From NCBI GenBank assembly GCA_026826555.1, contig JAKSZT010000116.1, positions 2,657,305 to 2,721,304 on the forward strand: a stretch of DNA of 64,000 bases. The letters run 5' to 3'. Under the pieces are notes generated by a model. That model was not told the origin of the DNA, made no database searches, and saw only the letters and a list, made by a program, of their open reading frames with translations. This DNA is from Tolypeutes matacus. Its lineage: Eukaryota > Chordata > Mammalia > Cingulata > Chlamyphoridae. The translations under genes were made by a program, and so were the position numbers. How positions within the stretch are numbered: the first letter of the stretch is position 1; each line of letters opens with the position of its first letter. Positions 1 through 13,055 of this stretch are shown in pieces.

Positions 1-445
1 TATGGTGATTCTTGCAATGCAAGAAATTATAACAATGAGGTGGAGCCAGTGGCCACTTGACAGTTTTTGGGTAGGGAGGGGATGAGCAGTTGAAATACAG
101 GGGCTTCTTTGGGTGTTGGAGGTTATCCTGAGTACTGTTGTGGCAATGGATGTAGACCATTTTAAATCAGCACACACCACTCAGAACTGAGTGGGAGAGA
201 GTGTGGTCTACAGTGTGAACTGTGGTCTATGGTTGGTGGCAAGACTCCAGGATGTGTAAGTTCATTGAGGTTGGTGGGCCACACTATGGGAGATGTTTGT
301 GTTGGATGTGGTGGGAGGTGTGGGAGGTGGGTAGCATGGGAATCCCAGTGGGTTCTGTGTAATATTTTGGGTAATCTAAGCACCTCTTAAAATATATGTA
401 TATATATATATATAAATAAATAAATAAATTTCAAAAAAAAAAAAA
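1..445 (+). mobile_element. L1-like retroposon 3' end, truncated by the window edge
   Basis: This is non-satellite DNA ending in an A-rich tail (TA and TAAA repeats from about 391, then a pure A run at 433-445), after which satellite family 1 resumes in mid-unit. Positions about 25-395 match, in inverted orientation, the segment at about 33,960-34,340 over their whole length. Shared stretches include the block around 'gggagagagtgtg' and the terminal 'taatctaagca'. Two dispersed copies with the same 3' end and a poly(A) tail indicate a LINE-type element. I take it to be the 3' untranslated part of a xenarthran L1, but no reverse transcriptase is visible to prove this. Because satellite sequence follows the tail in mid-unit, the element probably inserted into the array, which would then continue to the left of the window. 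Confidence 0.6.
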
Positions 446-1461
446 TACTCAAATGAAAACCCAGGAACTCTGAATACAAATAGCTCCCAGACTCCAAATT
501 TCTCCTATGACTTAATAAGGACCATGCCAACACCCAGAAAAGAAAAAGGGACTTGTAGGCCCCACAAGGTGACAGAGTGACTCAAATGTTTACAAGGTAT
601 CATGAGGTAGAGTAATGGTTCATAAAAGCAAGGTGCTAATCCATCAAGGTCAGTGTATCACCCTCCATTCTATGCATGCATGATTGAAGCTCCCAACAGT
701 GAAAAAACACAAAAGGAAGACAACTTTAGAGAAATAGGTAATTGCAAAGCTTCTTTTTTGTCTCTCACCACCCTCTTTCTCTTAATATATATATATATTT
801 AGTAATGCATATCAGTCATACATGAACATACATAAACTTGAAGTCTAGATCAGAAATTACAAACTTAGAAAATAAAGGGGCATACCAACTTACAGTGATC
901 CCATACACAAATCTCCAGCAGAAACATGAATTGTGATTCATTTTTAAAAATTGTCCAGAGCATCTTTAAAACATGACTAATAATGATTATCCTTGGCTCA
1001 ACTTGAGTGTACAATTCTTGACATCCACACGATTTTTAAAACAAATCTGTTTTATTGAGACATATTTAAGCAATATCCTATTTATCCAATGTGTACTTTC
1101 CCTGGTCCTTGGTATATTCACAGAGGTGTGCATACATCTCTTCAATCATTATTATACATTTTTAATAGCCCTATAATAAGTATAAAAAATAAAGAGAAAC
1201 CAGAAAAAAAAATAAGAAATTATTCACCTCTCAATCAATTTGTTGATGCAACATGCATAGTTGTTTCTCTGGCTGTCCTTTAACAACATTTTTGGTTTAT
1301 CTATCACTTTTATTGATTTGTGATACCATAGTACATCATGTGGAAAAAGTGAACAATGAATGGCTTTTTTAAAGCTGCTGAAAATGTCTGTATTATAAAA
1401 TTATGAACTGAAAAGGATATTAGATTGAAAGAGAATGTTAATTTTAAAAGGGAGTGTAGGT

Positions 1462-2541
1462 TAGGTTAGATTAAATGTAATCAATGATAAGAAAGAGATA
1501 ATATGGCACAAACACTTATAAAGGAAAATAATTAGCCTGATGTTAGGGAAAAATTTTATAACAAAATTCTCGTTACTATATACCCCATAAAATACTTGAA
1601 CATTATATTCTCTAGGAGTGATATAAATTTTTGTTTCATGGTGCAACATTCATTCTTTCTGAGTAAAAAATGTCCTCTTTGGAAATTACACATACTTCAT
1701 TGCCCTAAATACTACATGTAACAAGATCTCTAGGAAAACCATAGTATTTCCATCCATCAATCCTCAGAGCAATGGAATCCAAGGGCAGAGGGGGAAATTA
1801 GAATATCATGAGAAAGTATTTTCATCTCAATATCATCTCAACATTACCCAAAGTCATCAGACACCATATAGGTCCCAACTTAGTGCAATGGATAAATTTT
1901 CAAGTAACATGAAATTATACTTTGACACTGGATACCAAAAGGGCTTCCATGGGTGGAGTTTGGCACACTAAAATCAATGTAATCCTGCCATTGCTGACGC
2001 AGGAAAAATAACCACGAGGTGATTCCTAGCAACTAGCCTGGGTTGTCTCCCTTCTGCTCCTCCAAAACAGGGACCTCAGCTGGGTGCAGCACAAACAATT
2101 CAGCAGACTAATTATTTGGATATTGGCAGCATAGTGAATGGGCTGTTTGGAAAATACCACTGCAGGCGAGAAGGTACTGCTAAAATAGAAAAGAAAGAGA
2201 ACAATGGAGTCCTGGAAGAAAGAAACCAAGCTCTAATTCTCTTTTTCAGTGTGATGTGGTACTGGTTGAGAAGTAGAAGTGAAAAAAAATAATCCACTAG
2301 CCAACTTAGAACTATGTGGAAAAAATTAACACAAGAGACTTCAATACAGACACACCGTATACAACCAACTACCCACACAAGTTGAAGATAGGGTATGAAA
2401 ATGTATTTTAAACATAAATTATGGTCACTGGCTCGTGGAAACAATGCCATGATATTTTAACATGTTCTGTAAGAAATATTCCACCACATGTGGTGGGATG
2501 CTGGAGGAAAGCTGTTTCAGTATTCTGACAGACTGCATAAA

Positions 2542-2576
<35 letters not shown>

Positions 2577-3035
2577 TTTACAGGTTCTGTAATGAAATAC
2601 ATATTAACTAACTAGAGGAGAAAATTAGATTTAATTCAGATTAAGATGACGATATTCCTTCATACAGGCATTTGGTATATTTAAAATTAAGAAAAAAAAT
2701 TTAAGCACTTGGAAAAATACAGATTTTATTAGAATGGTTAATTATTTTGGTCTACAAATAAATCTTTACTTAGACAAAAAGAATATTTCCATATTCCCTG
2801 TCAACACTAATTGGAAATGAAAGACTTTAGCCCTTATAAATAGTAAACTCTTTAAAAATAAGATGCTTCAAAGAGAAGATTTCGTGTGGCACGGGTATTT
2901 TACATAAATATTTGGACTAGATTTTCTTCCTATTACTTATTGAAATAATATTAAACTACTCTAACTTGGAGAATAATAATGGGAGGACAAGAAATGCTTC
3001 TCAGTGATTCCTAAGCTTTTGAATAATCACAGTTT
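1462..3035 (+). repeat. Extra 1.58-kb segment of a long satellite-1 unit, copy 1
   Basis: Short units run 'gggagtgtaggtaaatcgataattc' without a break. Here the sequence leaves the short-unit path after 'ggagtgtagg' and returns at 'taagtcgataattca' near 3036, with about 1574 bp of different sequence between. The same segment, in the same place, is present at 5741-7320. It includes a 31-base T run (2544-2574) and a 16-bp perfect palindrome at 2481-2496. No protein or known element was recognised in it. It may be original unit sequence lost from the short units, or an old insertion carried along by unit duplication. Confidence 0.85.
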
Positions 3036-4329
3036 TAAGTCGATAATTCACAGGAGATCTTTCTCCATGACTTCATGATTGTTTTCTGAATGTTTAGAAG
3101 CTCTGGATTTTATTTCAATGAAATCATTCCTGATTTTCTGGACATCATTGGGCTGATCTCAAGTGCACAGAGATTGTGAAGCAGGTATCCATATATAAAT
3201 AACTGCTCTTATGATTTATGGTATTTTTTTAGAAAATTTTGGAAATAAAATCAAACTCATTCTTACAAAGAAACAGAATCCACATATACACAAATGAAAA
3301 TGAAAGAACTCAGAGTACAAAGACCTCCCAAATTTCAAATATCTCTGATGCTTTGTGAAAGTCCCTGACAACACCCAGAAGAGAAAAATGCGCTGGTAGG
3401 ATCCACAAGTTAACAAAGAGTGCCTCAAATATTCATAAGTTATCATGGTGGTAAAGTTTGTTCATAAAATTCAAGGACCTAATCCATCAAGCAGATTGTA
3501 CCGACCTCCATTTTATGCACATGAGATTATACCCTCCCACAATGAAGAAAAACAAAAGGCAGAACAATTTAGAGAAATAGGTAATTCCAAAACTTCGTGT
3601 TTGACTCTCACCACCCTCTTTATCTTAATATATATTTTTAGTGATTAATACACTAACAGACATAAACCTGAAGTCTAGAGTAGAAATCAGGGCCTTTGAA
3701 AATAAAGGGGCATAACACCTTACAGTGAACCCATACACACATCTCCAGCAGAAACTTGAATTGTGATTCATTTTTAAAAATTGGGCACAGCCTCTTTGAA
3801 ACATGACTAATAACTATGATTCATGGCTTAACTTCGTTGTACATTCCTGACATCCCTATGATTTTTAAACCAAATCTGTTTTATTGAGACATATTAAACC
3901 AATGTCTTATTTATCCAATATCTACATTCCCTGGTCCTTGATATATTATCAGAAGTGTGCATTCAAGTCTTCAAACATTATTTAACTTTTTCATTTGCTT
4001 TTTAATAATTTTAATAAATAAAGAAACACCAGAAGAATAAATAAGAAATTATTCTCCTCTCAATCCATTTATTGACACTGACATGTATAGGTTTTTTCTG
4101 GCCTTCTTTGAACAACTTTCATTTTCTATCAGTTTTATTGATATGTGATCCCATACTACATGTGAACAAATTGAAAAATGAATGGCTATTTTAAAGCTGT
4201 TGAAAAAGACTTTATTTTAAAATTATGAAGTGAAACTGATATAAGATTGAAAGAAAATGTGAATTTAAAAGTGAGTGTAGGTAAATCGAAAATTCTGAGG
4301 AGATCTTTTTCCATGACTTCATGAATGTT

Positions 4330-4342
4330 TACTGATTGTTTA
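4330..4342. repeat. Target-site duplication, left copy, of the SINE
   Basis: The 13 bases 'tactgattgttta' are repeated exactly at 4529-4541 on the other side of the SINE. Uninterrupted satellite units have a single copy here, in the form 'tactgaatgtttagaagg'. Confidence 0.9.
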
Positions 4343-4528
4343 TTTATTTATTTTTTTAAAGATTTTATTTATTTATTCATTTCTCCCCCCCTTGCTGCTT
4401 GTGCTCACTGGGTCAGCTAACCACGCCGTGCGGGCGGGCTTGCCATCACCAGGAGGCCCCGGGAACCGAACCCGGGGCCTCCCATATGGTAAACGGGAGC
4501 CCTACTGATTGAGCCACAGCCGCTTCCC
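4343..4528 (-). mobile_element. DAS-type tRNA-derived SINE (armadillo lineage)
   Basis: A GC-rich 186-bp element lies on the minus strand in AT-rich satellite. Its head resembles a tRNA gene: an A-box-like stretch on the minus strand at 4505-4516 and a B-box-like stretch at 4462-4472 (GGTTCGGTTCC read on that strand). Its A-rich tail appears as TTTA repeats at the left end. A 13-bp target duplication, 'tactgattgttta', flanks it at 4330-4342 and 4529-4541, which fixes both ends. From memory the head matches the tRNA-Ala-derived DAS/DASSINE family of armadillos. It lies only in this satellite unit, so it inserted after the array had formed. Confidence 0.88.
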
Positions 4529-4541
4529 TACTGATTGTTTA
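4529..4541. repeat. Target-site duplication, right copy, of the SINE
   Basis: Exact repeat of 4330-4342. The satellite unit continues directly after it with 'gaaggctcc'. Confidence 0.9.
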
Positions 4542-5740
4542 GAAGGCTCCAGATTTTGTTTCAAGGACATGATTCCTGGTTTTTGAGACACAATTGGGCT
4601 ATACTCCTGTGCAGAGTGATTGTGATGCCCATATCAATATATAAATATCTGTTCTTATGACACATTGTAATTTCTTACAAAGTATTGGAAATAAAACCAA
4701 ACTCATTCTTACAAAGAAACAGAATCCATATATACACAAATGAAAACCCAAGAACTCAGAGTACAAAAGCTCCAAATCTCCCAATTTCTCCTATGGCTTA
4801 TGAAGGACCTTGCCAACAACCAGAAGAGAAAAAGGGACTGGTAGGGTCAACAAGGTGAAAATGAGTGACTCAGCTGTTTACAAGATATCATCAGGGAGAA
4901 GAATCCTTCATAAAATTCATGGACCTAATGCCAAGGAAAGTGTACCGCCCTCCATTCTATGCATGTATGATTAAAGCCTCCAACAATGATGAAAAACAAA
5001 AGGAGGACCACTTTAGAGAAATAAGCTATTCCAAAGCTTCATATTTGTCTCTCACTACCATCTTTCTCTTAATATATATTTCTTGTGATGCATATCAATC
5101 ATACATGAACATACATAAACTTGAAGTCTAGAGAAGAAATCACAACCTTAGAAAATAAAAGGGCATATCACCTTACAGTGGTCCCATATAAACATCTCCA
5201 GCAGAAACTTGAACTGTGATACATTTTTATAAATTGGCCATAGCATATTTGAGACATGACTAATAACTATTATTGATGGCTCCAATTAGTTGTGCAAGTC
5301 CTGACATCCACACAATTTTTAAAACAAATCTCTTCTATTGGTACATATTAATCAAATATCCTATTTATGCAATGTGAACATACTCTGGTCCTTGGTATAT
5401 TCACAGAGGTGTGCCTTCATCTTTTCAATCATTATTAAGTATTTTCAATACATGTATAATAATAATAATAAATAAATAGAAACCAGAAGAATAAATAAGA
5501 AATCATTCACCTCTCAATCCATTTGTTGACACTGACATAGATAGTTGTTTTTCTGGCTGTCCTTGAACAACTTTTTTTGGTTTATCTATCACTTTGATTT
5601 GTGATTCCATCCTACATCATGTGGACAAAGTGAACAATGAATGGCTTTTTAAAATCTGTTGAAAAGGTCTTTGTTATGAAATTATGAAATGAAAAGGATA
5701 TTAGATTGAAAGAAAATGTTAATTTTAAAGGGGGTGTAGG

Positions 5741-7320
5741 TTAGGTTAGATTTAGTATAATCAATAAGAATGAGATAATATGGCACAAACACATGTCAAT
5801 GTAAATAATTTGTCTGATGTTAGACAAATAAATTATAACAAAATGCTAATTACTATATACTTCATAAAATACTTGGACATTATAATCTATAGGAGTGAAA
5901 TAAATTTTTGTTTTATTGTGCATTTTCCATTGAGGCAATCATTCTTTCTGAGAAAAAAAAATCCACTTTGGAGATTGCACACACCTCATTGGCCTAAATT
6001 ATGACACATAACAAGATCAATAGGAAAACCATAATATTTCCAACCAGTGATCCTCAGAGCAATGGAATCAAAGGGCATTGGGAGAAATTGGAATAGAATG
6101 AGAAATTCCTTTCATTTCAATGAAGAGCCAACATTATCAAAATTCATTAGCCACCAGATACATCCCAGCTTAGGGCAACGGATAGCCTTTCCTAGTAACA
6201 TGAAATCGAACATTTGCACTCAATTCCAAAAGTTTGGCACACTAAAATCATGGTCATCCTCTCATTGATGACCCAGAGAAAATGGCCATGAGGTGGTTCT
6301 AAGCAAGTGGCCTGGCTTGTCTTTTTTCTGCTCCTCCAAATCAGGGATCTTAGCTGATTACAGCACAAAATATTTGCAGACTAATTATTGGAGTTTGGGG
6401 ATATGGAAAATGGACTGTTTGGAAAAGACAGCAGTAGGAGAGAAGGCATGTTAAAAATAGAAAAGAAAGAGGAGAACAATGGAATCCTGGAAGAAAGAAA
6501 CCAAGCTCTAATTCTCTTTTGCAGTGTGGTGCAGTGCTGCTTGAGTAGATGTGAAAGAAAAAATCCACCAGCCAACTTAGAACTATGTGGAAAAAATTTA
6601 AACACAAGATCCTTCACCATAACATACACATCATATACAAGCAAGTATCCAGACATGTTGAAGTCAGTGTAAGAAAGTGTGTTTTAAACATAAAGTATGG
6701 TCACTGGCTGGGGAAAAATGCCAAGACAATTTATCATGATCTGTAAGAAATATTCCACCACATGTGGTGTGATGCAGGGGGAAAGTGGTTTGAGTATTCT
6801 GAATAAAAAACATAAAGGTTTTTTTTTTTTTAGTTTAAAGATTCTATTAAGAAACCTATATTGAGAAAAATAAGAATGTGGCCAATTGGTGGTGAAAATT
6901 AGACGTATATCAGATCAGGACGATGATATTCCGTCATACACCAATTTGGTGCATTTAAAATGAAGAAAATAGAATTTTTAAGTCCTCAATAAAATACAGA
7001 TTTGAAAAGAAGGGTTAATTATCTATTTTTGTCTACAAATAAATCTTTATTTAGACAGAAATTATTTTTCCACCAACCCTGTCAATGCTAATTGGAAAAG
7101 AAAAGTATTTGCACTTATAAATAGTAAACTCTTTAAAAATAAGAGACTTCAAAGAGAAGAATTCCTGTGGCATGCATCTTTTACATAAATTTTTGGACTA
7201 GAATTTCTTCCTAATAGTTATTGAAATAATATGAAACTACTCTAAGTTGAATAAGAATAATAATGAGAGGACAAGAAATGCTTCTGAGTAATTTCTCCAT
7301 TTTGGAATAACCACAATTTT
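5741..7320 (+). repeat. Extra 1.58-kb segment of a long satellite-1 unit, copy 2
   Basis: This is the same segment as 1462-3035, collinear over its length and joined to the short-unit sequence at the same two points ('ggtgtagg' on the left, 'aaatctataattcagag' on the right). It differs by scattered substitutions and by a T run of only 13 bases (6819-6831) against 31 in copy 1. The palindrome of copy 1 is reduced here to a 14-bp core near 6757-6770. After removing the SINE and its duplication, the distance between the two copies is about 4.09 kb, which equals one long plus one short unit, so a long-short dimer was probably duplicated as a block. Confidence 0.85.
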
Positions 7321-7634
7321 AAATCTATAATTCAGAGTAGAACTTTTTCCATGATTTCATGATTGTTTTCTGAATGTTTAGAAGGCTCCAGATTTTGTTT
7401 CAATGAAATCATTCCTGATTTCCTGATTATGCTGTTGTAGAGTGCAGAGAGATATTGACGCAGGTTTCCATATGTAAATACCTGCTCTTAAGACATATTG
7501 TAATATTTTAGAAAGTATTGGAAATAAATTGAAACTAATTCTTACAAATAAATTGAATCCACATTTACACAAATGAAAACCCAGGAACTCAGAGTAGAAA
7601 TAGTTCGCATGCACCAAATTTCTCCAATGGCTTA

Positions 7635-7640
7635 GGAAGT
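7635..7640. repeat. Target-site duplication, left copy, of the solo LTR
   Basis: The hexamer 'ggaagt' recurs exactly at 8126-8131. Neighbouring satellite units have only one copy of the corresponding position ('tgaagga'). Confidence 0.85.
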
Positions 7641-8125
7641 TGCGGTTGGAGTGTCCCATCTGTTGGGCGGCGGGGCAGGAGAGGCCTAGGCTCCTGCGGG
7701 GGCTCACAGGCATGGAGGGCGCATGGCACAAAAAACCACCACGGAGACGAGGTAAGCACGCAGGTCTAATTTATTAAGGGAAGTACAGATGCTTATATAG
7801 GGTTATGGTGGCGGGAAAGGAAAACGGGGCTGGGTGTGATAGGCCGGGGGCAGTTTCCTCGCCTTATAAGGTGAGGTCTTGGCGGTGCGGCTCTCCCTAA
7901 CTGCGCAGAAAGGGGGAAGGGTGTGTGTGGGCAGGCTTCTTCTGGCTATCAGCAAGCAGATGTTGGCTGCCTGGGCGAGGCTGAGGGCAGTGCGCCCGTT
8001 CCATGGTTCCATGGCTGAGGGCAGTATGCCCGTTCCAGCCACCCTACACCCGAGCAGTGGGCTGTGCACATCCCCCACTGGGCACGGCTATGCTTGCTGG
8101 CCAGACTTCAGCCTGCCCTACCACA
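7641..8125 (-). mobile_element. Solo LTR of an endogenous retrovirus (6-bp duplication, class II-like)
   Basis: A 485-bp GC-rich block interrupts a satellite unit. Read on the minus strand it starts TGTGG and ends CGCA, the usual LTR termini. It is flanked by an exact 6-bp duplication, 'ggaagt', at 7635-7640 and 8126-8131. On that strand a TATATAA-type box lies at 7793-7799 and an AATAAA signal at 7770-7775, in the right order for an LTR promoter and R region. A 34-bp imperfect tandem duplication lies in the presumed U3 (starting at 7979 and 8013). There is no internal retroviral sequence, so this is a solo LTR left by LTR-LTR recombination. A 6-bp duplication is typical of class II (beta-like) elements, but I cannot name the family. 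The open frames on both strands here are chance frames in GC-rich DNA. Confidence 0.85.
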
Positions 8126-8131
8126 GGAAGT
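8126..8131. repeat. Target-site duplication, right copy, of the solo LTR
   Basis: Exact repeat of 7635-7640. The satellite anchor 'accttgcca' follows immediately. Confidence 0.85.
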
Positions 8132-11100
8132 ACCTTGCCAATACCCAGAAGAGAAAAAGGGGTTTTAGGGACTTCAAGGTAACAAAAAGTAACTCAAATG
8201 TTTACAAGATATCACGGGGGAGAGGAATGGCTCATAAAGACAAGGACCTAATCCATCAGGCAGAGTATATGACCCTCCATTCCATGCACGCATGATTATA
8301 TCCTCAAACAATGAAAAACACAAAAGGAAGACAGCTTTAGAGAAATAGGTAATTCCAACCCTTCATATTTATCTCTCATCAGCTTCTTTCTCTTAATATA
8401 ATATATATTTTTAGTGATGCATATCAGTCATACATGAACAAATATAAACTTGAAGTCTAGAGCAGAAATCACAGCCTTAGAAAATAAAGGGACATAACAC
8501 CTTACAATGGTCCCATCTCCAGCAGAAAATAGAATTATGATTCATTTTTATAAACTGGCCAGAGCATTTCTGAAACATGACTAGTAACTATTATCCATGG
8601 CTCAACGTGTGTGTACAATTTCTGCCATCTGCATGATTTTTAAGACAAATCTGTTTTATTGAGACATATTTAACCAATATTTATTTATCCAATGTGTACA
8701 TTCCCTGGTCCTTGGGATATTCACAGTGGTGTCCATTCATCTCTTCAGTCACTATTAAAACATTTCAATAGCTCAATAATAATAATCATAAATAAAGAAA
8801 CAGCAGAAGAAAAGATAAGAAATTATTCACAACTCAATCCATTTGTTCACACTGACATATAAAGGTGTTTTTCTGGCTGTCCTTGAACAGCTTTATTTCT
8901 TTATCTATCAGTTTTAATGATATGTGATACCATACTACATCATTTGGGCAAAGTGAACAATGAATGGCTTTTTAAAAGCTGTGTAAAAGATCTTTATATT
9001 AAAATTATGAACTGAAACAGATATTAGATTGAAAGAAAATGTTAATATTAAAAGGAAATGTACACAAATCGGTAATTCAGTGGAGATCTTTTTCCATGAT
9101 TTCAGGATTGTTTTTTGAGTATTTAGAAGCCTCTGGATTTTGTTTCTAGGAAACTATTCCTGTGTTTCTGGACATCATTGGGCTGTTCTCCACAGTAGAG
9201 AGAAACTATTGGGAAGAAAATCAAACTTCTTCTTACAGAGAAACAGTCCACATATAAACAAAAGAAAACCCAGGAATTCAGACTAAAATTAACTCCCAGG
9301 CTCCAAATTTGTCCTATTGCTTATGAAGGACCTTGCCAACACCCTGTAGAGAAAAAGGGACTTGTAAACTCCACAATGTGAGAAAGAGCAACCCAAATGA
9401 TTACAAGATATCATTAGGGAGAGAAATGGTTCATAAAAGTCAAGGACCTAATCCATCAAGCAGAGGGTACCTCCCTCCATTCTATGCACACATGAGTATA
9501 GCCTCTAAAAATGTAGAAACACAAAAGGAAGACCACTGTAGAGAAATAATTAATCCAAAGATTTATTTTTGTTTCTCACTACACTCTCTTAATATATATT
9601 TTTAGTGATGTACATCAGTCACACATGAACCTACATAAACTTAAAGTCTAGAGCACAAATCATGTCCTTTGAAAATAAAGGAGCATAACACCTTACAGTG
9701 GTCCCAAACACATACTTCCAGCAGAAACTTGAATTTTGATTCATGTTTAAAATTTGCCAGAGCATTTCTGAAACATGACTTATAACTATTATCCATGGCT
9801 CAACTTGGGTGTACAATTCCTAACAACCCAAGGATTTTTAAAACAAATCTGTTTTACTGAGCATATTAAAACAGTATCATTTTAATCCAAAGTGTTCATT
9901 CTCTTGTCCTTGGTATATTAACATTGCTCTGCGTTCATCTCTTCAATCATTATTAAACCTTTTTGATAGCTCTATAACAATTATAATATATAAAGAAATA
10001 CCAGAAGAATAAATACGAAATTATTCACCTTTCAATTATTCTGTTTACACTGACCTACATAGCTATTTTTCTGGTTGTCCTTGAACAACTTTTTGTTTAT
10101 CTATCAATTTTATTGATATGTGATCCTATATTATATCAGGTGGACAAAGTGTACAATGAATGACTTTTTTTAAGCTGTTGAAAATGTCTTTATTTTAAAA
10201 TTATGTACTGAAAAGGATATTAGATTGAAAGAAAGTGTTAATTTTAAAAGTGATTGTAGGGAAATCGATAATTCTGAGGAGATCTGTTTTCATTATTTCA
10301 CGATAGTTTACTAAATGTTTAGAAGGCTCCAGATTTTGTTTCAAGGAATCCATTTGTGAGTTTCCACACATAATTGTGCTGTTCTTGAGTACAGAGCGAT
10401 TGTGATGCAGGTATCCATATATAAATACCTGATTTATGACATATTGTAATTTTAGTACAAAGAAACAGAATCCATATATACACAAATGAAAACCCAGGAA
10501 CTCAGAATACAAAGAACTCCCAGCCTCCAAATTTCTCCTATGGCTTATGAAGGACCTTGCCAACACCCAGGAGAGAAAAAGGGATTTTTAGGGTCCACAC
10601 GTGCAAAAAGTGACTCAAATGCTTACAAGATATCATGGGGTAGAGGGTTAGTTCATAAAATTCAATGACCTAATCCAACAAGCAGTGTGTACCAACCTCC
10701 ATTTTATGCAGGCATGATTATAGCCTCCATCAATGAAGAAACACAAAAGGAAGACCACTTTATAGAAATAGGAAATTCCAAAGCTCCATATTTGTCTCTC
10801 ACCACCATATTTCTTATAATAAATATTTTTAATAATGCATATCAGTGATTCATGAATGTACATAAACTTGAAGTCTAGAGCAGAAATCACAACCTTAGAA
10901 AATAAAGGGCATAAAACTTACAGAGGCCCTATCTCCAGCAGAAACATGAATTATGATTCATTTTTAAAAATAGGCCAGAGCATTTTTGAAACACAGCTAC
11001 TAACTATTATCCATGGCTCAGATAGGGTGTACAATTCCTGACAACCCCACACTTTTAAAAACAAATCTGTGTTGTTGAGAAATACTAAACCAATATCTTT

Positions 11101-13055
11101 TTTATCCAATGTGTGCATTCCCAGGTCCTTGGTATATTCACAGTGGTGTGCATTCATCTCTTCAATCATTATTAAACTTTTTCCATAACTCTATAACACT
11201 TATAAAAAATAAAGAAATACCAGAAGTATAAATAAGAAATTATTCACCTCTCAATTCAGTTGTTGACACTGTCATACATAGGTTTGTTTTTCTGGCTGTC
11301 CTTGAACAACTTTTTTCATTTTTCTATCAGTTTTATTGATATGTGATCCCATACTTCATCATGTGGACAAAGTGAACAAAGAATGGCATTTTTCAAGCTG
11401 TTGAAAAGGTCTTTATTTTAAAATTATGAACTAAATCGGATATTAGATGAAAGAAAATTTTAAATTTTAAAGGGAGTGTAGGTAAATCAATAATTCAGAG
11501 GAGACATTTTTCCATGATTTCATGATTCTTTACTGAATGTTTAGATGACACTGGATTTTGTTGCAAGGAAACCATTCCTTATTTTGTGGACAAAATTGGG
11601 CTGTTCTTGAGTGATGACAGATTGTGATGCAGGTATCCATATATAAATTCCTGCTCTTATGACATTGTAATATTTTAGAATGTATTGGAAATAAAATCAA
11701 ATTCATTATTTCAAAGAAACACAATCCACATATTGACAAATAAAAACCAGGAACTCAGAGCATAAATAGCTCCAAGTCTCCAAATTTCTCTTATGGCTTA
11801 TGAAGGCCCTTGCCAACACTGAGAAAAGAAAATGGGAGTTATAGTGTCCACAAGGTGACAGTGACTCAGATGTTTACCAGATATCCTGGGGGAGAGAATT
11901 GGTTCATAAAATCCAACAACCATATCCATTGATCAGTGTACCACCATCCATTCTACGTACGTGTGATTATAGCCTCCAACCATGAAGAAACCAAAAAGGA
12001 GGACAACTTTAGAGAAACAGGTAATTCCAAAGCTTCATATTTGTCTCTGACCACCTTCTTTCTCTTATATATATATATATATATATATTTAGTGATGCAT
12101 ATCAGCCATACATGAACATACAGAAACATGAAGTTTAGAGCAGAAATCAAAACCTTAGAAAATAAAGTGGCATAACACCTTACAGTGATCCAGTCTCCAG
12201 CAGAAACTGAATTGTGATTTTTAAAAATTGGAAAAAGAAATCCTGAAACACAACTTATAACTATGATACATGGCTATTCTTAGCTGTACAGGTCTTGACA
12301 CCCCCATGAATTTTAAAACAAAACTTTTATTGAAACATATTAAACCTATATCTTTTTTATCCAATGTGTACAATCCCTGGTCCTTGGTATATTCACATTG
12401 TTGTGCTTTCATCTCTTCAATTATTATTAAACTTTTCAATAGCTTTTAAATAATTATAATAAATAAAAACCAGAAGAATAAAGAAGTACTTATTCACATC
12501 TCAATACATTTATTGACACTGACATACATAGGTGTTTTTTTGGGTGTCCTTGAACAACTTTTTAGTTTATCTATCAGTTTTATTGAAATGTGATCCCATC
12601 CTACATCAAGTGGACAAAGTGAACAATGAAAGCCTTTTTTTAAAGCTTTTGAAAAAGTCTTTATTTTAAAATTATGAACTGAAACAGATATTACATGGAA
12701 AGAAAATGTTAATTTTTAAAAGAATGTAGGTAAATTGACAATTCAGAGGAGATCTTTTTCCACAATTTCATGAATGTTTACTGAATGTTTAGAAGGCTCT
12801 GGATTTTGTTTCAGGGAAACCATTCCTAATTTTCTGGTCATCATTGGGCTGTTCTTCAGTGCAGAGAGATTGGGATGCAGGTATCCATATATAAATACCT
12901 GCTCGTATGTCATTTTCCAATTTTTAAGAAAGTATTGGGAATAAAATAAAACCAATTCTTACAAAAAGAGAATCCACATATACCCAAATGAAAATATAGG
13001 AACTCAGAAGACAAAGAGATCCCAACCTCCAAATTTCTCTTATGGCTTATGAAGG

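Noticed and set aside
4865..5131. Repeated 60-100-codon frames at the same place of many satellite-1 units (also near 9333, 13,049, 22,570, 26,322)
   Set aside because: They share sequence because the units do, but start, length and end differ from copy to copy through indels and stops, as expected of non-coding satellite.
7378..8295. Several frames of 90-138 codons on both strands around the solo LTR
   Set aside because: They run through LTR and satellite boundaries, overlap on both strands and reflect only the high GC content.
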